A stretch of 64,000 bases of DNA from Platanthera guangdongensis (Eukaryota > Streptophyta > Magnoliopsida > Asparagales > Orchidaceae). Shown here one piece after another: positions 32,946 through 43,178 of the stretch; position 1 is the first letter of the stretch, and every line of letters starts with the position of its first letter. The notes beneath the pieces were generated by a model. It worked only from the letters and a program-made list of their open reading frames with translations, did not search any database and was not told the DNA's origin. Location of the stretch: contig CM077152.1 in NCBI GenBank assembly GCA_039583875.1, positions 23,473,538-23,537,537 of the forward strand, read 5' to 3'. A program made the position numbers and the translations under genes.

Positions 32946-35302
32946 ATGGATAAGTTTTTTTCAAAAGTGAGCTCAAATCAAATTTCTCAAAGTTCTCAAG
33001 CATCAGATTTATGTGGTAAAAGGACTCGATCTGAATTTAGCTTAGATGAGTTAATTGCTGATCCAGGATTGAGACCACCTATAACCTCATATGATGTAAA
33101 CATACAAGACACGATAAGGAGAAAATACTTACAGAATGGTCCTTGTCAACCAATTTTAGCAAATTTTCCACAAACTCAAATTGGAAATAAAGCTCGTCGT
33201 TTCAACAAAATCTGGTTTACCGAGTTTAAAGATTGGCTGAAATACAGTATAGATAAAGATGCTGCATTTTGTCTTTATTGTTACATTTTTCCCCAGAGAG
33301 GTTGTGATCCTACATTTGTATGTCGTGGTTTCCGATATTGGAAAGATAGGACGATTTTAGAGAAACATGTCGGAAATCACACAACTGCACATAATAACTC
33401 TAAGAATATGTGCATAGCTTTAATGAATCAGAAGCAAGGTATTCAAGTCGCATTTTGCAGGCAGGAAGAGACACAACGTGCTCAATATCGCGCTCGTTTG
33501 TGTGCATCAATAGATTGTATACGCTTTCTTTTAAAACAAGGGTTATCTTTTCGCGGGCATGATGAGTCTAAAGAATCCAGCAATCGCGGCAATTTTCTTG
33601 AACTTTTAGAATTTCTTGCATTGCATAACAATGAGGTCAAGCCAGTGGTTTTCGAAAATGCACCTATCAATTGCCAATTAATATCTCCAAAAATCCAAAA
33701 GGAGATAATTTCTTGCATTGCATCAGAGATAACAAAGACAATTGTTCAGGACGTTGGGGATAGCTGCTTCAGTATTTTGGTCGACGAATCACGTGATGTG
33801 TCCACAAAAGAACAAATGGTCGTGGTTTTACGTTATGTTTCTATAAAAGGTCTTATTATGGAGCGACTTCTTGGGTTTGTTCATGTTGTAGATACCACTG
33901 TCTTATCATTAAAGAAAGCTATTGATAATTTGTTTGCAAAACATTGCCTAAGTATTTCTAAATTGCGGGGTCAAGGTTATGATGGTGCTAGCAATATGAG
34001 GGGTGAGTTCAAATGACTGAAAAAGTTGATATTGCAGGAGAATAATTGTGATTTTTACATTCATTGTTTTGCTCATCAACTGCAACTAATATTAGTAGCT
34101 GTTGCAGAAGATCATGTTGAAGTTGCAGAGATTTTCACGCTTATTAACTTTGTGTTGAATGTTGTTGGCGGTTCTTGTAAACGACGCGATTGTATAAGAG
34201 CATTAGAAGTTGATCGGGTTGCTTTAGAGCTTGGTTGCGGGGAGTTGGAAAGTGGTCGAGGGGCAAATCAACCACTTGAATTAAAAAGAGCAGGTGACAC
34301 ACGGTGGAGTTCACATTATGACACAATATTAAATTTTATTCGGATGTTCTCATCTATTGTTGAGGCACTTGAAATTATTAAAGTTGATGGTGCAGATGGA
34401 AATCAACGAGGAATGGTCCAATACTTTAATTAAAAGTCTCTTGACTTTTAATTTTATTTTTCTATTGCACTTAATGAAAATATTTTATCCAAGTCACACG
34501 AGTTATCACAAGCTTTACAGAAGAAGGATCAAGACATTGTTAATGCAATGAAGTTTGTAAAATTTACAAAGCAGTTACTGTTTAATTTCAGAAATGATGA
34601 TCTTGAATGGAACTCCTTTATGACTGAAGTATCAAAATTTTGCACAAAATAACATATAGAGGTTCCTAATATGAATGAAAAATATATTCAAGCAGGGAGA
34701 TCGCGACGCAATGAAAGATAGGTTACAAATTATCATCATTTTCGTGTTGAAATCTACAATACAGTGCTGGATTGGACTTTGAACGAGTTAAATGATCGTT
34801 TTAATGAAGTGAACACTGAACTACTTTTATGTGTTTCTTGTCTGATTCAAGTGATCGATTTGCCTCATTTGATAAACAAAAGTTAGTTCGTCTCGCAGAA
34901 TTGTACTCATCCGATTTCTCACAAATAGAATTGCAACTACTTGAAGGACAACTTGATATGTATATTATTGACATGCGCTCTTTACCAACCGACACGTTCT
35001 CTCAAAGTAAAGGAATTGGTGGCCTTTTAAAATTATTGGTGGAGTTGAAAAAACAAGATCACTATCAGTTGGTTTTCAGGTTTTTAAAGTTGGCATGTCT
35101 TCTACCCGTTGCAACGGCTACAGTTGAAAGAATGTTCTCTGCAATGAAGATTATAAAAAATCGTTTACGAAACAGAATGGGAGACGAATGGATGAATGAC
35201 TGCATGATCGTTTATACGGAGAAGGATGTTGCTGACACTATTACTAATGATACTATTATTACAAAATTTCAAAATATGTGTCCACGAAAGGTGGTATGTT
35301 GA
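32946..35302 (+). pseudogene. hAT transposase with TTF zinc finger, broken
   Basis: I chose the start MDKFFSKVSSNQISQSSQ at 32946 because it matches the usual beginning of this family; an AG acceptor lies just upstream (about 32938). Order: TTF-type zinc finger (FNKIWFTEFKDWLKYS, AAFCLYCYIFPQ, about 33200-33300), DUF4371 region (DVGDSCFSILVDESRDVSTK, LRGQGYDGASNMRGEF), RNase-H-like core (CDFYIHCFAHQLQLILVAVA, RAGDTRWSSHYDTI) and hAT dimerisation tail (LLPVATATVERMFSAMKIIK, NRLRNRMGDEWMND). An in-frame TGA at 34014-34016 and frame changes between about 34430 and 34830 interrupt it. The element would need a helper to move. Confidence 0.85.
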
Positions 35303-35447
35303 ACGGTATGTCATGTATTTTTTTTTGTTTAAAACTTTTTAGTAATTGCAATATTAGTTTAATTTTATTTAATAATTGCATTTAATTATTAATTTTAAAA
35401 TTGTGCCCGGGTTAAGAAAAATTTCTAGTTCCGCCCCTGGTGGCGAA

Positions 35448-36780
35448 TATAGATTCAAGACCTAGTTGGTAATTGTTGAATATTTGATTCAGATCCGAAA
35501 CTAGTTTGCTTCCCTATTAGGTCTCTTGTGACCTAATGGGAGGATTATAAAAATAATCCCTTGCCCCAATTGATTGTGAGCAGGAGCTGTCTGGGAGAAG
35601 GACCGTTGTTTGGAGTGAAGTGTAGGCCTCCCTGTTCATGGGAGAATAGGAGTCGCCGCGTGAAGGAGATCGTGCTGCCCTTTCTCATGTTGAAGGGAGG
35701 AGTCGCCGCCACCTCGCTCTGGGTGCCGCAAGGGGGTAGGAGACCACTGTAGAGCTGCCGTCGGTGGTTGCCAATGGTGCCACATTTTGCGGCGGAGCCA
35801 GTGCCTTTGGTGTCGATCTCGCCTTTCCACCTTGTTTCTTCCTCCTATGAGGAACCCTCGACGCATCCCCAAGCTGCCTTGGAGATATTAGTCGCCGGTC
35901 TTAGAGGAGAGGGTCTTTACCGGTCTTGGAGGATGTGTACGTGGTGGTGGGAGTTAGTCGGCTTCACGGTCAGGGCCTCTGGTTGCGGAGTTCAGAGAGC
36001 CGGATCTGGACCTGATTTGTTTGGCTTAATCAGCGTTAAAGTTGATGCGGTGCGGGCGTGGTGGCGAAGGCATGCGGGAGTGCAGTGTGGCCTTGACGAC
36101 ATTTCTCTCCCGTGGTGGGGCTTGGTGTCGATGACGTGCTCGAGTTTAGTTGGCCTCGACAGTGCTTCTTCGGCGATGGTTATCTCAACGATAGTGTTTT
36201 TTTTTCCAGAAATTCCGAAGAAGCTATAAGTAAAGAAGAAAAACTTGGCAAAAACAAAATTGGTTGCAGTTATCTCAACTAGATTTAAATATATCATTTC
36301 TACAAAAATTAATTAAATCAGTTAGCTATCAAGTCTTCTTTCTCCTCTTCAATAAAAAAAATTTAAACGTCACCACATTTTCGGATCCTTTTTTCCCTTA
36401 TTTGGACACGATTTTTGACGTATTTATAGTTAAAATTCATTGACTCGGTGAGAATAATCCAAATTCGCTGTCTATTTTATCAAAAAATTTGGGCGGGGCC
36501 CAGGCCCCCACCAGCCCCGAAGATCTACCTATACGATTGATCACATTGTGGCTTGCGGCCCGCATTCGCCATCGGAAGTTGTTGCATTTGCAATACTATA
36601 TGTTTTATAATAACTGAAGTGCAGTTAGCAATTTTCGTTTTTGGATAATTAAAGCAATCTATGCTTTAAAATAATTATAAATATATTAAAATAGGGCTTA
36701 AATATGATTAATTGCTGTCGATTTGAAAATGCATGTATGCATTTATTGGGAACGTACTTAACGCCGTAACGGGATATTTA
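35448..36780. other. Tail of unit 2, no gene seen
   Basis: Collinear with 51395-52760 and 56400-57650. It begins with a polypurine-like stretch and TGTTGAATATT, contains a TTATAAAAATAATCCC box and a GC-richer block (35560-36190) whose open frames differ between copies, and then AT-rich DNA. It is probably the 3' part of the copia-like relic plus unique spacer. Confidence 0.45.
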
Positions 36781-37019
36781 TCCTTGCGCACGTGACAAAA
36801 TATATTTGAGTGCTTTCCTGACGGCGTGCTTGTAAAAGTAAACACCAATTATAAAAATTTCATGTATATTATCGTTGTTAATTTGTTATTATTAATTAGT
36901 AATTTAAATGAACCGTGGCATTAACGATATGATATATTCCAAAGCTGTGCAATTACTTCAAGATTCGTGGGACTTTGAAATAATTTTTTTAAAAAATTTG
37001 TTTTATTGTCCGCCTGAAC

Positions 37020-37479
37020 TAGTGGTGCACAAAAAAATCGGTCCCAACGGTCCGGTTTGGACCGGACGGTTAGGACTGGCTAGGGACCGGTCCCGGTGAG
37101 GACCAGTCCGCTCTCAGACTGGTCCCAGGGGTCCCCTTTTTTCATCAAAGACCGGTCCAGGACCGGGACTGGTAAAAGACCGGTCCCGGACTGAGACCGA
37201 TCAAAAGACTGATAAAAGAACGGTCATTTTAGTAATTTTAGTAAGAGATCAATCATTTTTAGTCATTTTAGTAAAAGACCGAACAAAAGACTTGTAAAAA
37301 AAGACCGGTCCGGGACCGGTAAGGACCGGTCCTCCGGTCCCCGACGGTCCTCCTCCAGAGGAGGAAAAACCGGTCCCGGACCGGGACTGGTTTGAGCGGG
37401 ACCGGTCCGGGATTGGTTGGCCAAAAAACCAGTCTTTTAAAAGACCGATCCCAGACCGGTCCGTCAGTCTTTTTGTGCA
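37020..37479. mobile_element. Palindrome-word insertion, GGACCGGTCC type
   Basis: 460 bp between GCCTGAAC (37012-37019) and GTCTGAAC (37480-37487). The edges are inverted: TGGTGCACAAAAAAATC on the left, GACTTTTTGTGCA-like on the right. The interior is dominated by GACCGGTCC and GGTCCGG words. Unit 5 shows an empty site (GCCTGAACCCTCAATGAGG). Confidence 0.55.
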
Positions 37480-37686
37480 GTCTGAACTCTCAATGAGGAT
37501 ATAAATTAATAAAATATCTTACTCAATTATTTATTTATTATAGATAAAATTATGCGAAAGCATAATAGTTCTCCAGCAACGTACGCACAGCTTTGATGGA
37601 CTAATTTAGTAATTAATCATAATGATGATGTTTAAGCACGAGCCTTCGTTTGATGAAGCATTAATTACGCACCTCAATTTCTCCTC

Positions 37687-37694
37687 TATAAATA
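37687..37694 (+). promoter_or_regulatory. TATA box of kiwellin copy 3
   Basis: TATAAATA, 73 bp before the ATG at 37760. Confidence 0.7.
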
Positions 37695-37759
37695 ATTGTC
37701 CATTCAGTGGTAGAACATAATAAATTAAGTTGTAAAACCTAATCAGAGCTCAGAGAAAA

Positions 37760-38318
37760 ATGGCCAAAGCACTCTTCCTAGTGTTTGTGTTGTATGAGTT
37801 TAGACCTTTCATTTTGCATGCGCTACACTCCTCTTCTGGGACAGTGCGGCCCGAGCGGTTATCTGCACGGTAGGACTGAGAATTGTAACAAGGAGAACGA
37901 CTCTGACTGTTGCAAGGGTGGTCAAGAGTACCCACAATATCATTGCTCCCCAGCAATTACCGGGGAAACACATGCAACAATGACTATCAATAGTTTTGCC
38001 AAAGGGGGAGATGGTGGCGGCCCTTCAGAGTGTGATGGCAATTATCACAGCGATGAGGAGAAGGTGGTGGCGTTATCGACTGGCTGGTACAATCATGGAA
38101 GCAGGTGCTTGAAACTTATTAGGATCAACGCCAATGGAAGATCTGTGTTGGCCAAAGTTGTGGATGAGTGCGACTCAGTAAATGGTTGCGACTATAGTCA
38201 CGACTTTCAACCTCCGTGCCCTAACAACATCGTCGACGCCTCTCCCGCAGTATGGAAAGCATTACAAATCCCAAAGGATGATATCGGAGACTACCATATT
38301 ACATGGTCTATGGCTTGA
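37760..38318 (+). pseudogene. Kiwellin copy 3, frameshift in signal peptide
   Basis: ATG at 37760 in the normal context gives [11 protein letters not shown] and then runs out of frame: TTGTATGAG (about 37790) stands where copy 4 has TTATCGAG, one base more. The rest of the gene, from [18 protein letters not shown] to ITWSMA, is open in the shifted frame and nearly identical to copy 4. An internal ATG at 37794 could start a protein, but it would have a much shortened signal peptide, so secretion is doubtful. A sequencing error at this single base would restore an intact gene. Confidence 0.85.
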
Positions 38319-38929
38319 ATACAGAACTCTCGGTGCTTATATGTTCTGTGCCTATATATTTTGCATATATATGTAATCCAATTTGACGCTCCATTGTGAT
38401 TTGATGTTGTATTTTCCGCATCTCATTCCACATCCTATCTTATGTATGTCCATTGTCTGTATTTGTATATATTTATCCTTTGAAGTAGTTATATCTATCT
38501 TCATTTTTGTCTACTTTAAATATCTTTTAATCCGGCATAATTAACTCCGCAAATGGTCCTAAGAAGAGGTTGTTGAGTGTGCCACGTGAAATGGATGGTG
38601 GTGCTCAGCGTGCTCCTTGGTCCTGGGTGTATATGCGGGGTGACCACTCCTCCCCTAACCGCGCGATTTTGAAGTGTGACACCACAATGCTTTACAGAGA
38701 CATTATCGTAAACTTCTTAAACTTCACTATAACTCAAGACATTCTTAATGAATGCATGCCAAAATTTTGGTGCCACCATTTTACAGAGAATTTCTTATAG
38801 AAAATTTTAACATTTCTAATTATGGAGTAATGATGCTTAACAAGTACCATCAATAATTTTTGCAATTTCTATTTAGAGTATTATTACAAGACAATAATTC
38901 TATAGCCAAAATTTACTTGTGTTAAACAC
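38319..38929. other. 3' flank of kiwellin copy 3
   Basis: Collinear with the trailers of copies 2 and 4. No gene seen. Confidence 0.5.
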
Positions 38930-40615
38930 TGTAACAGATCTGCTTGTTGATGGTGGTACCTACCTCTATTTGGTGTTCTCTTCCTCGGTTTTGAGGCGTG
39001 TTGGTGGCTCCACGCAATGTTGTGTTAAAATTATTGAAGTGAGAATGAAATGGTGCGGGCGGGTTTGATTGGGCAGACCGCGCAATCCACAGAGTCCTCT
39101 TCGGCCTGACAGATAGCTTTCAACGGGATGTCGTTTTCTTCTGCGGTCTGGCTCAGCAAGCACCCTTGGTGATCCGTGTGGTTAGGCATTGGTGGCTCAA
39201 ACGAGTCTTGTGTCATTCATGGGCCCATATGGTTCCCTATCCGATCTCCTCTCTGATTATGCGGCTCTTGATGATGGTTGCTATGACTGCCCGGGTCAGA
39301 AGATCAGTTTGTGCAGATCAAAAATATTGAAGATGTTGTGGTGCAATTAACTAAAAAAAGATACGGATAACCATACTAAAACCTTATTTAATAGTGAAAT
39401 GCAAAAATATCTTGAGTATATCTAGGAATGACAAACCTATATTAAATTGGTTGTGTCTAGGGGATAGTTTTCGCGTTATATCCCAACAAGTGGTATCAGA
39501 GCTAGGTTCGTAGGCGACTGATTGGACATTCGAGGAATGTTTTGACTGTTGTGGGTGATGATTAGGTCCGCTCCCCATCTTTTCAAATCTGACCTCTGAA
39601 TTAATCATGTCTCCTAGTCGTGTCGTAGGCAGGGGCAGATCTAGAGGGGGGCTTGAGGGACACTGACACCCCCATTATTTTTCAAAATGATTAGTGTATT
39701 TGAATTCCTCTCATTGAGACAATGAATTTTGACTACTTACGTCAAAAACGTTGCCATATGAGGGAGAAACAACTCCGATAAGATGAAAATTTTCAAAAAA
39801 CAATGTTGAAAGAAGTTCATGGTTGTCCGCTTATGTTAAAATTTGTAGAACTCGATGACGCATTTAAAAAAAATTGTGAACCCTCAATATCAATTTGTGC
39901 ACCCCCATTATTAATTTTTTGGATCCGCTACTGGCCGTAGGACAACCATGACAGGGAATAACGTGAATCTAAACAGTGTTTCTTTGAAGAAGTGCGACAG
40001 TGACGAGTTTGACCTATGATAGGTGGTACTGCATGAAATGATCTTGATAACCGCAGATATGTTACAAGGAGGTGATTATCTGTAGGAACACAAGACATGT
40101 TCAAATAGGTTTCTCTGTCAGTTAGAGGCAGCTTATGCAGAGACGGAGGAAGACGTGAAGACCACTTTCACGTATTACCTCGCTCACTTTTTTGTACTTG
40201 GCCTTAGTGACGATTCTTTTGTATAAGAAGGATACATTGGAGCTGGTGGAGGTAACAATCACAGTGCTATCCAGACAGATGTTAGTGAGCCCTACTCCTG
40301 AGGGCGGTCACATCTTGGCAGCAGGGAATGGGTAAGTTGAGGCAGTTTGGCAAGAGAGTGAGTGGAGTACGATCTCGATCTGGGACAAAGGAGGATATAA
40401 TATTCTACCAGTGCAGACAATGTAGTCACACACGAGATCGAGTTCGCAATGTGCAAAAGGACCTCAAGGCCAGGGTGAGGACAGGTTGACGGCTTAGTCA
40501 GAGTGCAAAGTGATGATTTCATCACCATCACTGAGATTAAGAGAGACACTGGAGTTAGATGTTTGGATTCAGGTGGCAACAGTTGGGTGGCCTGAGGTAG
40601 AGCCTTGATGGTCGA
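38930..40615 (+). mobile_element. Degraded copia-like relic (unit 3)
   Basis: Same content as 28911-31344. Here the primer-binding-like site is intact (TGGTATCAGAGC at 39491-39502, preceded by CCCAACA). Interrupted at 40616 by the chromovirus and continued from 51059. Confidence 0.45.
39630..39933. mobile_element. hAT-type MITE, unit 3 copy
   Basis: Same element as 29613-29917 and 55095-55401, with flanks GTCGTAGG / GCCGTAGG. Confidence 0.75.
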
Positions 40616-43140
40616 TGTCACAACCCGCATTTCCTCAACGAGTACCTCGTATCAGAGCAAGAGGAACTACGAGTTATAATGCCACGTCATGCAGGGGATA
40701 ACTGCACACGCTCAGGCAACCCTTGACGCTCACTTTATGAGTTGAAATTCAACAGTGAAATGTAAGAAAACCTTTGGATTGAATGGCCGTATCCCTCGGC
40801 CTTAGGTATCAAAAAACTGTATTTGTACGCGGCGGAAATACTTTGTTTATTTATGACGAGCTCCTATATGCAGTCTATAGTGATACTACGATAAGAAATC
40901 CTCTTTGTTTACGTCATTTGGAAAATACGTCTTAGTTGATCAACACATGTATGCATGATATACAATAATAGATTTTGTGTAGCTTAAAAATATCTAATGC
41001 AACCTATCATAAACCCTCCAAAAGCAAGTAGACATCATTCCATCTAAATGAGTCATATAGCAGTCTAGTATTCATATAGTACAGGTAAAGAAAACCACCA
41101 ATGGGCGCCAACAAACTGACACGAAACCCATTGGGGCACATGTATGTCTGTACAACAAAGAAAAGAACTCCCTCGCTACGTAAGCTCGGCTAGCTCCAAA
41201 GAAACTCTGTCCACCAAAACCTAGCCGCTCAACCGGCTACAACCTGCACCTGAGGCATTCAAGAAAGAATACCTCAGCAATCCTTGAAGATACAATAAAA
41301 AGAAGAGCAGTATCATGAAGAGGGCTTACCGACCCATAGCAATGTTTCATATAGGTAAAATGAGTGAACAAAACAAGTGGAAAACGCACCAAAACACATG
41401 CCAAACGCACCAAGTGCGTACAAGTGCAACAAGTCCTGCTCCACCTGCAGGAGAAAAAGGGCAATACACATGCCCAAATTCAGCATCTTTCGACCAAGAA
41501 AAACCAAAACTAGTGAAACATAGGCAGCGGTTAAGTTCAATTCCGCAAGAGTCTTTCGGTGGCGGCCTAAAGTGGAACGCACCAATTCAAACCAGCCCAA
41601 ATCGGGGCTAAAATGGTCTCTCATACCATAAAACAAAACCCGGTGGCCACAGGCTGAAACCACACCACCCCTTGCAGAATTCTCACACAAACGCTCCTGC
41701 CATGATTCACAATTCGCCTCGCAAAACGCCTCATAACCCAAGCTAAACACGTTCCTTTCATCGTTCTCACGCATGACGACAAGTTGCTAGAAAAGTAATT
41801 AATCTATAATCTACATGAATTACATGATGAGGAACAAGAACAAATCACATGATTAGGCAAGAAAAAGGTTACATGAACATGAATAAATATAGCTACATGA
41901 GTCACATGAACAAGACAAACGACATGAAGCAACCTATCATAGACTTGATAACCAAAGAAAACTAAGCATGGAAATCATATTCATGGAGTATAGGAAATTC
42001 AAAAGCATAATCATAAAGCTAGTGAGGAAGAACTCAACACAAAAAGAACAAGCTAGGGAATTTGAAAGGTAAACACTAGCTATGTTGGCACAATCAAAAT
42101 CAATAAAGAAGATTGGCAAGGGTGAAGAACACTGCTTGCCTGAACCGAGACGATGCCGCGACGGCTGCTCCTCTCTTTCCTTGCCTTGCTTGAGCCTTTC
42201 TCCCTTGCTTCTCTTTGAGAATGAAGAAGAAGATGAAGAGAAGGTGAAATGAGAAGAACAATTCTCTGTTTCGGCCTTATTTCCTCCAGAACAGAGCTGG
42301 ACCGTTAGATGCAGAATCAAGGAAATGAACGGCACAAAAAAACTGGAAAAAGTCGATTTTCGGGCCGGTCACGCCCTGTGTCACGCCCGTGACGCAGGGC
42401 GTGTACCATAAGCGGCGCAGAAAGTCGGCAATTCCAAGTTTATCCACACGGTACACGGCCGGGTACACGCCCGTGACGGGTCAGTCGCCCGTGACCTAGG
42501 GCGTGTAGCCCGTATCTCGACACCTCGTGGACACAAAGTGTCGACACTCGACACAACGGACACGCCCTGTGACACGCCCGTGTCACAGGCCGTGTCCCCT
42601 CTCTCGACACCCGACACTCGACACTCAACACTCGACACTCAACACTCGACACTCGACACTGCGGGACACGGCCCGTGACACGCCCGTGTCACGGGGCATG
42701 TACCCCATTCATCGAGCTTAACTCGACACCAGAAAATCATCGAGTCAAGGAGGTCACGCTCAGGTCACGCCCTGGGTCACGCCCCGACACGCCCGTGTCG
42801 GGGGGCGTGTCACGCACAAAAATGACTAATTTTCCCTGTTTTGACAAATGTTCCTGTGTCGTCCTAGACCATTTTTGTCTTAAAAACTTTTTACCCTTTT
42901 TTTATTTTCCTGTACCAGCAACTCACTTTCAGCAACATTTCCGGGCGCGAAAAAGTGCAAACATTCCCTAAGAGACCTCACCGAGTCCCCAATTTGGACT
43001 CCGGTTTGCTGGGGAATCGTGCAACTCGGCAACCAAAACAGCCACTCGCAAGCCCGCGGGGAAAAAACCATGCTCGAACAACGTTCAAAGCCAACGTAAC
43101 GCCCATCATGCGTACGCAATCAAAAATCTGGGGCGTTACA
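40616..43140 (-). repeat. Chromovirus LTR (3' LTR of the minus-strand element)
   Basis: 2525 bp from TGTCACAACCCG to GGGGCGTTACA (TG...CA on both strands). It holds an ACACTCG/ACACTCA heptamer run (about 42609-42660) and a cluster of palindromic GCCCGTG modules (42360-42820). Confidence 0.9.
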
Positions 43141-43156
43141 ATCACTCCCCTTAACA
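43141..43156 (-). promoter_or_regulatory. Polypurine tract of the chromovirus
   Basis: Minus strand GTTAAGGGGAGTGAT directly abutting the LTR start, the usual plus-strand primer of gypsy elements. Confidence 0.8.
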
Positions 43157-43178
43157 AAAAGTTTCGCCTCGAAACTTT

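Larger units (their letters stand above)
31345..35439 (+). mobile_element. hAT transposon (ZnF-TTF / DUF4371 type)
   Basis: About 4.1 kb inserted in unit 2 only. The right end in reverse complement reads CAGGGGCGGAACTAG; the left end reads CAGGCGGATCC, an imperfect match. Flanks are GTGGTGAA (31335-31342) and GTGGCGAA (35440-35447), an 8-bp duplication with one mismatch. It encodes a hAT transposase. It contains a 26-bp perfect palindrome near the left end (31365-31390) and a CTT microsatellite (31649-31678). Confidence 0.8.
24300..36780 (+). repeat. Kiwellin tandem unit 2, with many insertions
   Basis: Collinear with unit 1 on the left and with units 3 and 4 on the right. Relative to those it carries insertions at 24797-25553, 25662-26481, 26642-27075, 27291-27671, 30205-30619 and 31345-35439. 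The ATG-to-ATG distance to unit 3 (10,014 bp) falls to about 5.0 kb after subtraction of the insertions between the two genes and of 37020-37479. Confidence 0.8.

Noticed and set aside
35560..36230. Open frames of 60-150 codons in the GC-rich unit tail as a gene
   Set aside because: The matching regions at 51520-52190 and 56510-57180 break the frame at different places and no family is recognised.
39491..39502. TGGTATCAGAGC motifs as tRNA genes
   Set aside because: They are only the complement of the tRNA 3' end, that is, retroelement primer-binding sites; no cloverleaf is present.
42604..42660. Short direct repeats (ACACTCG) as a CRISPR-like array
   Set aside because: Heptamers without spacers inside an LTR of a plant retroelement; a plain tandem repeat.
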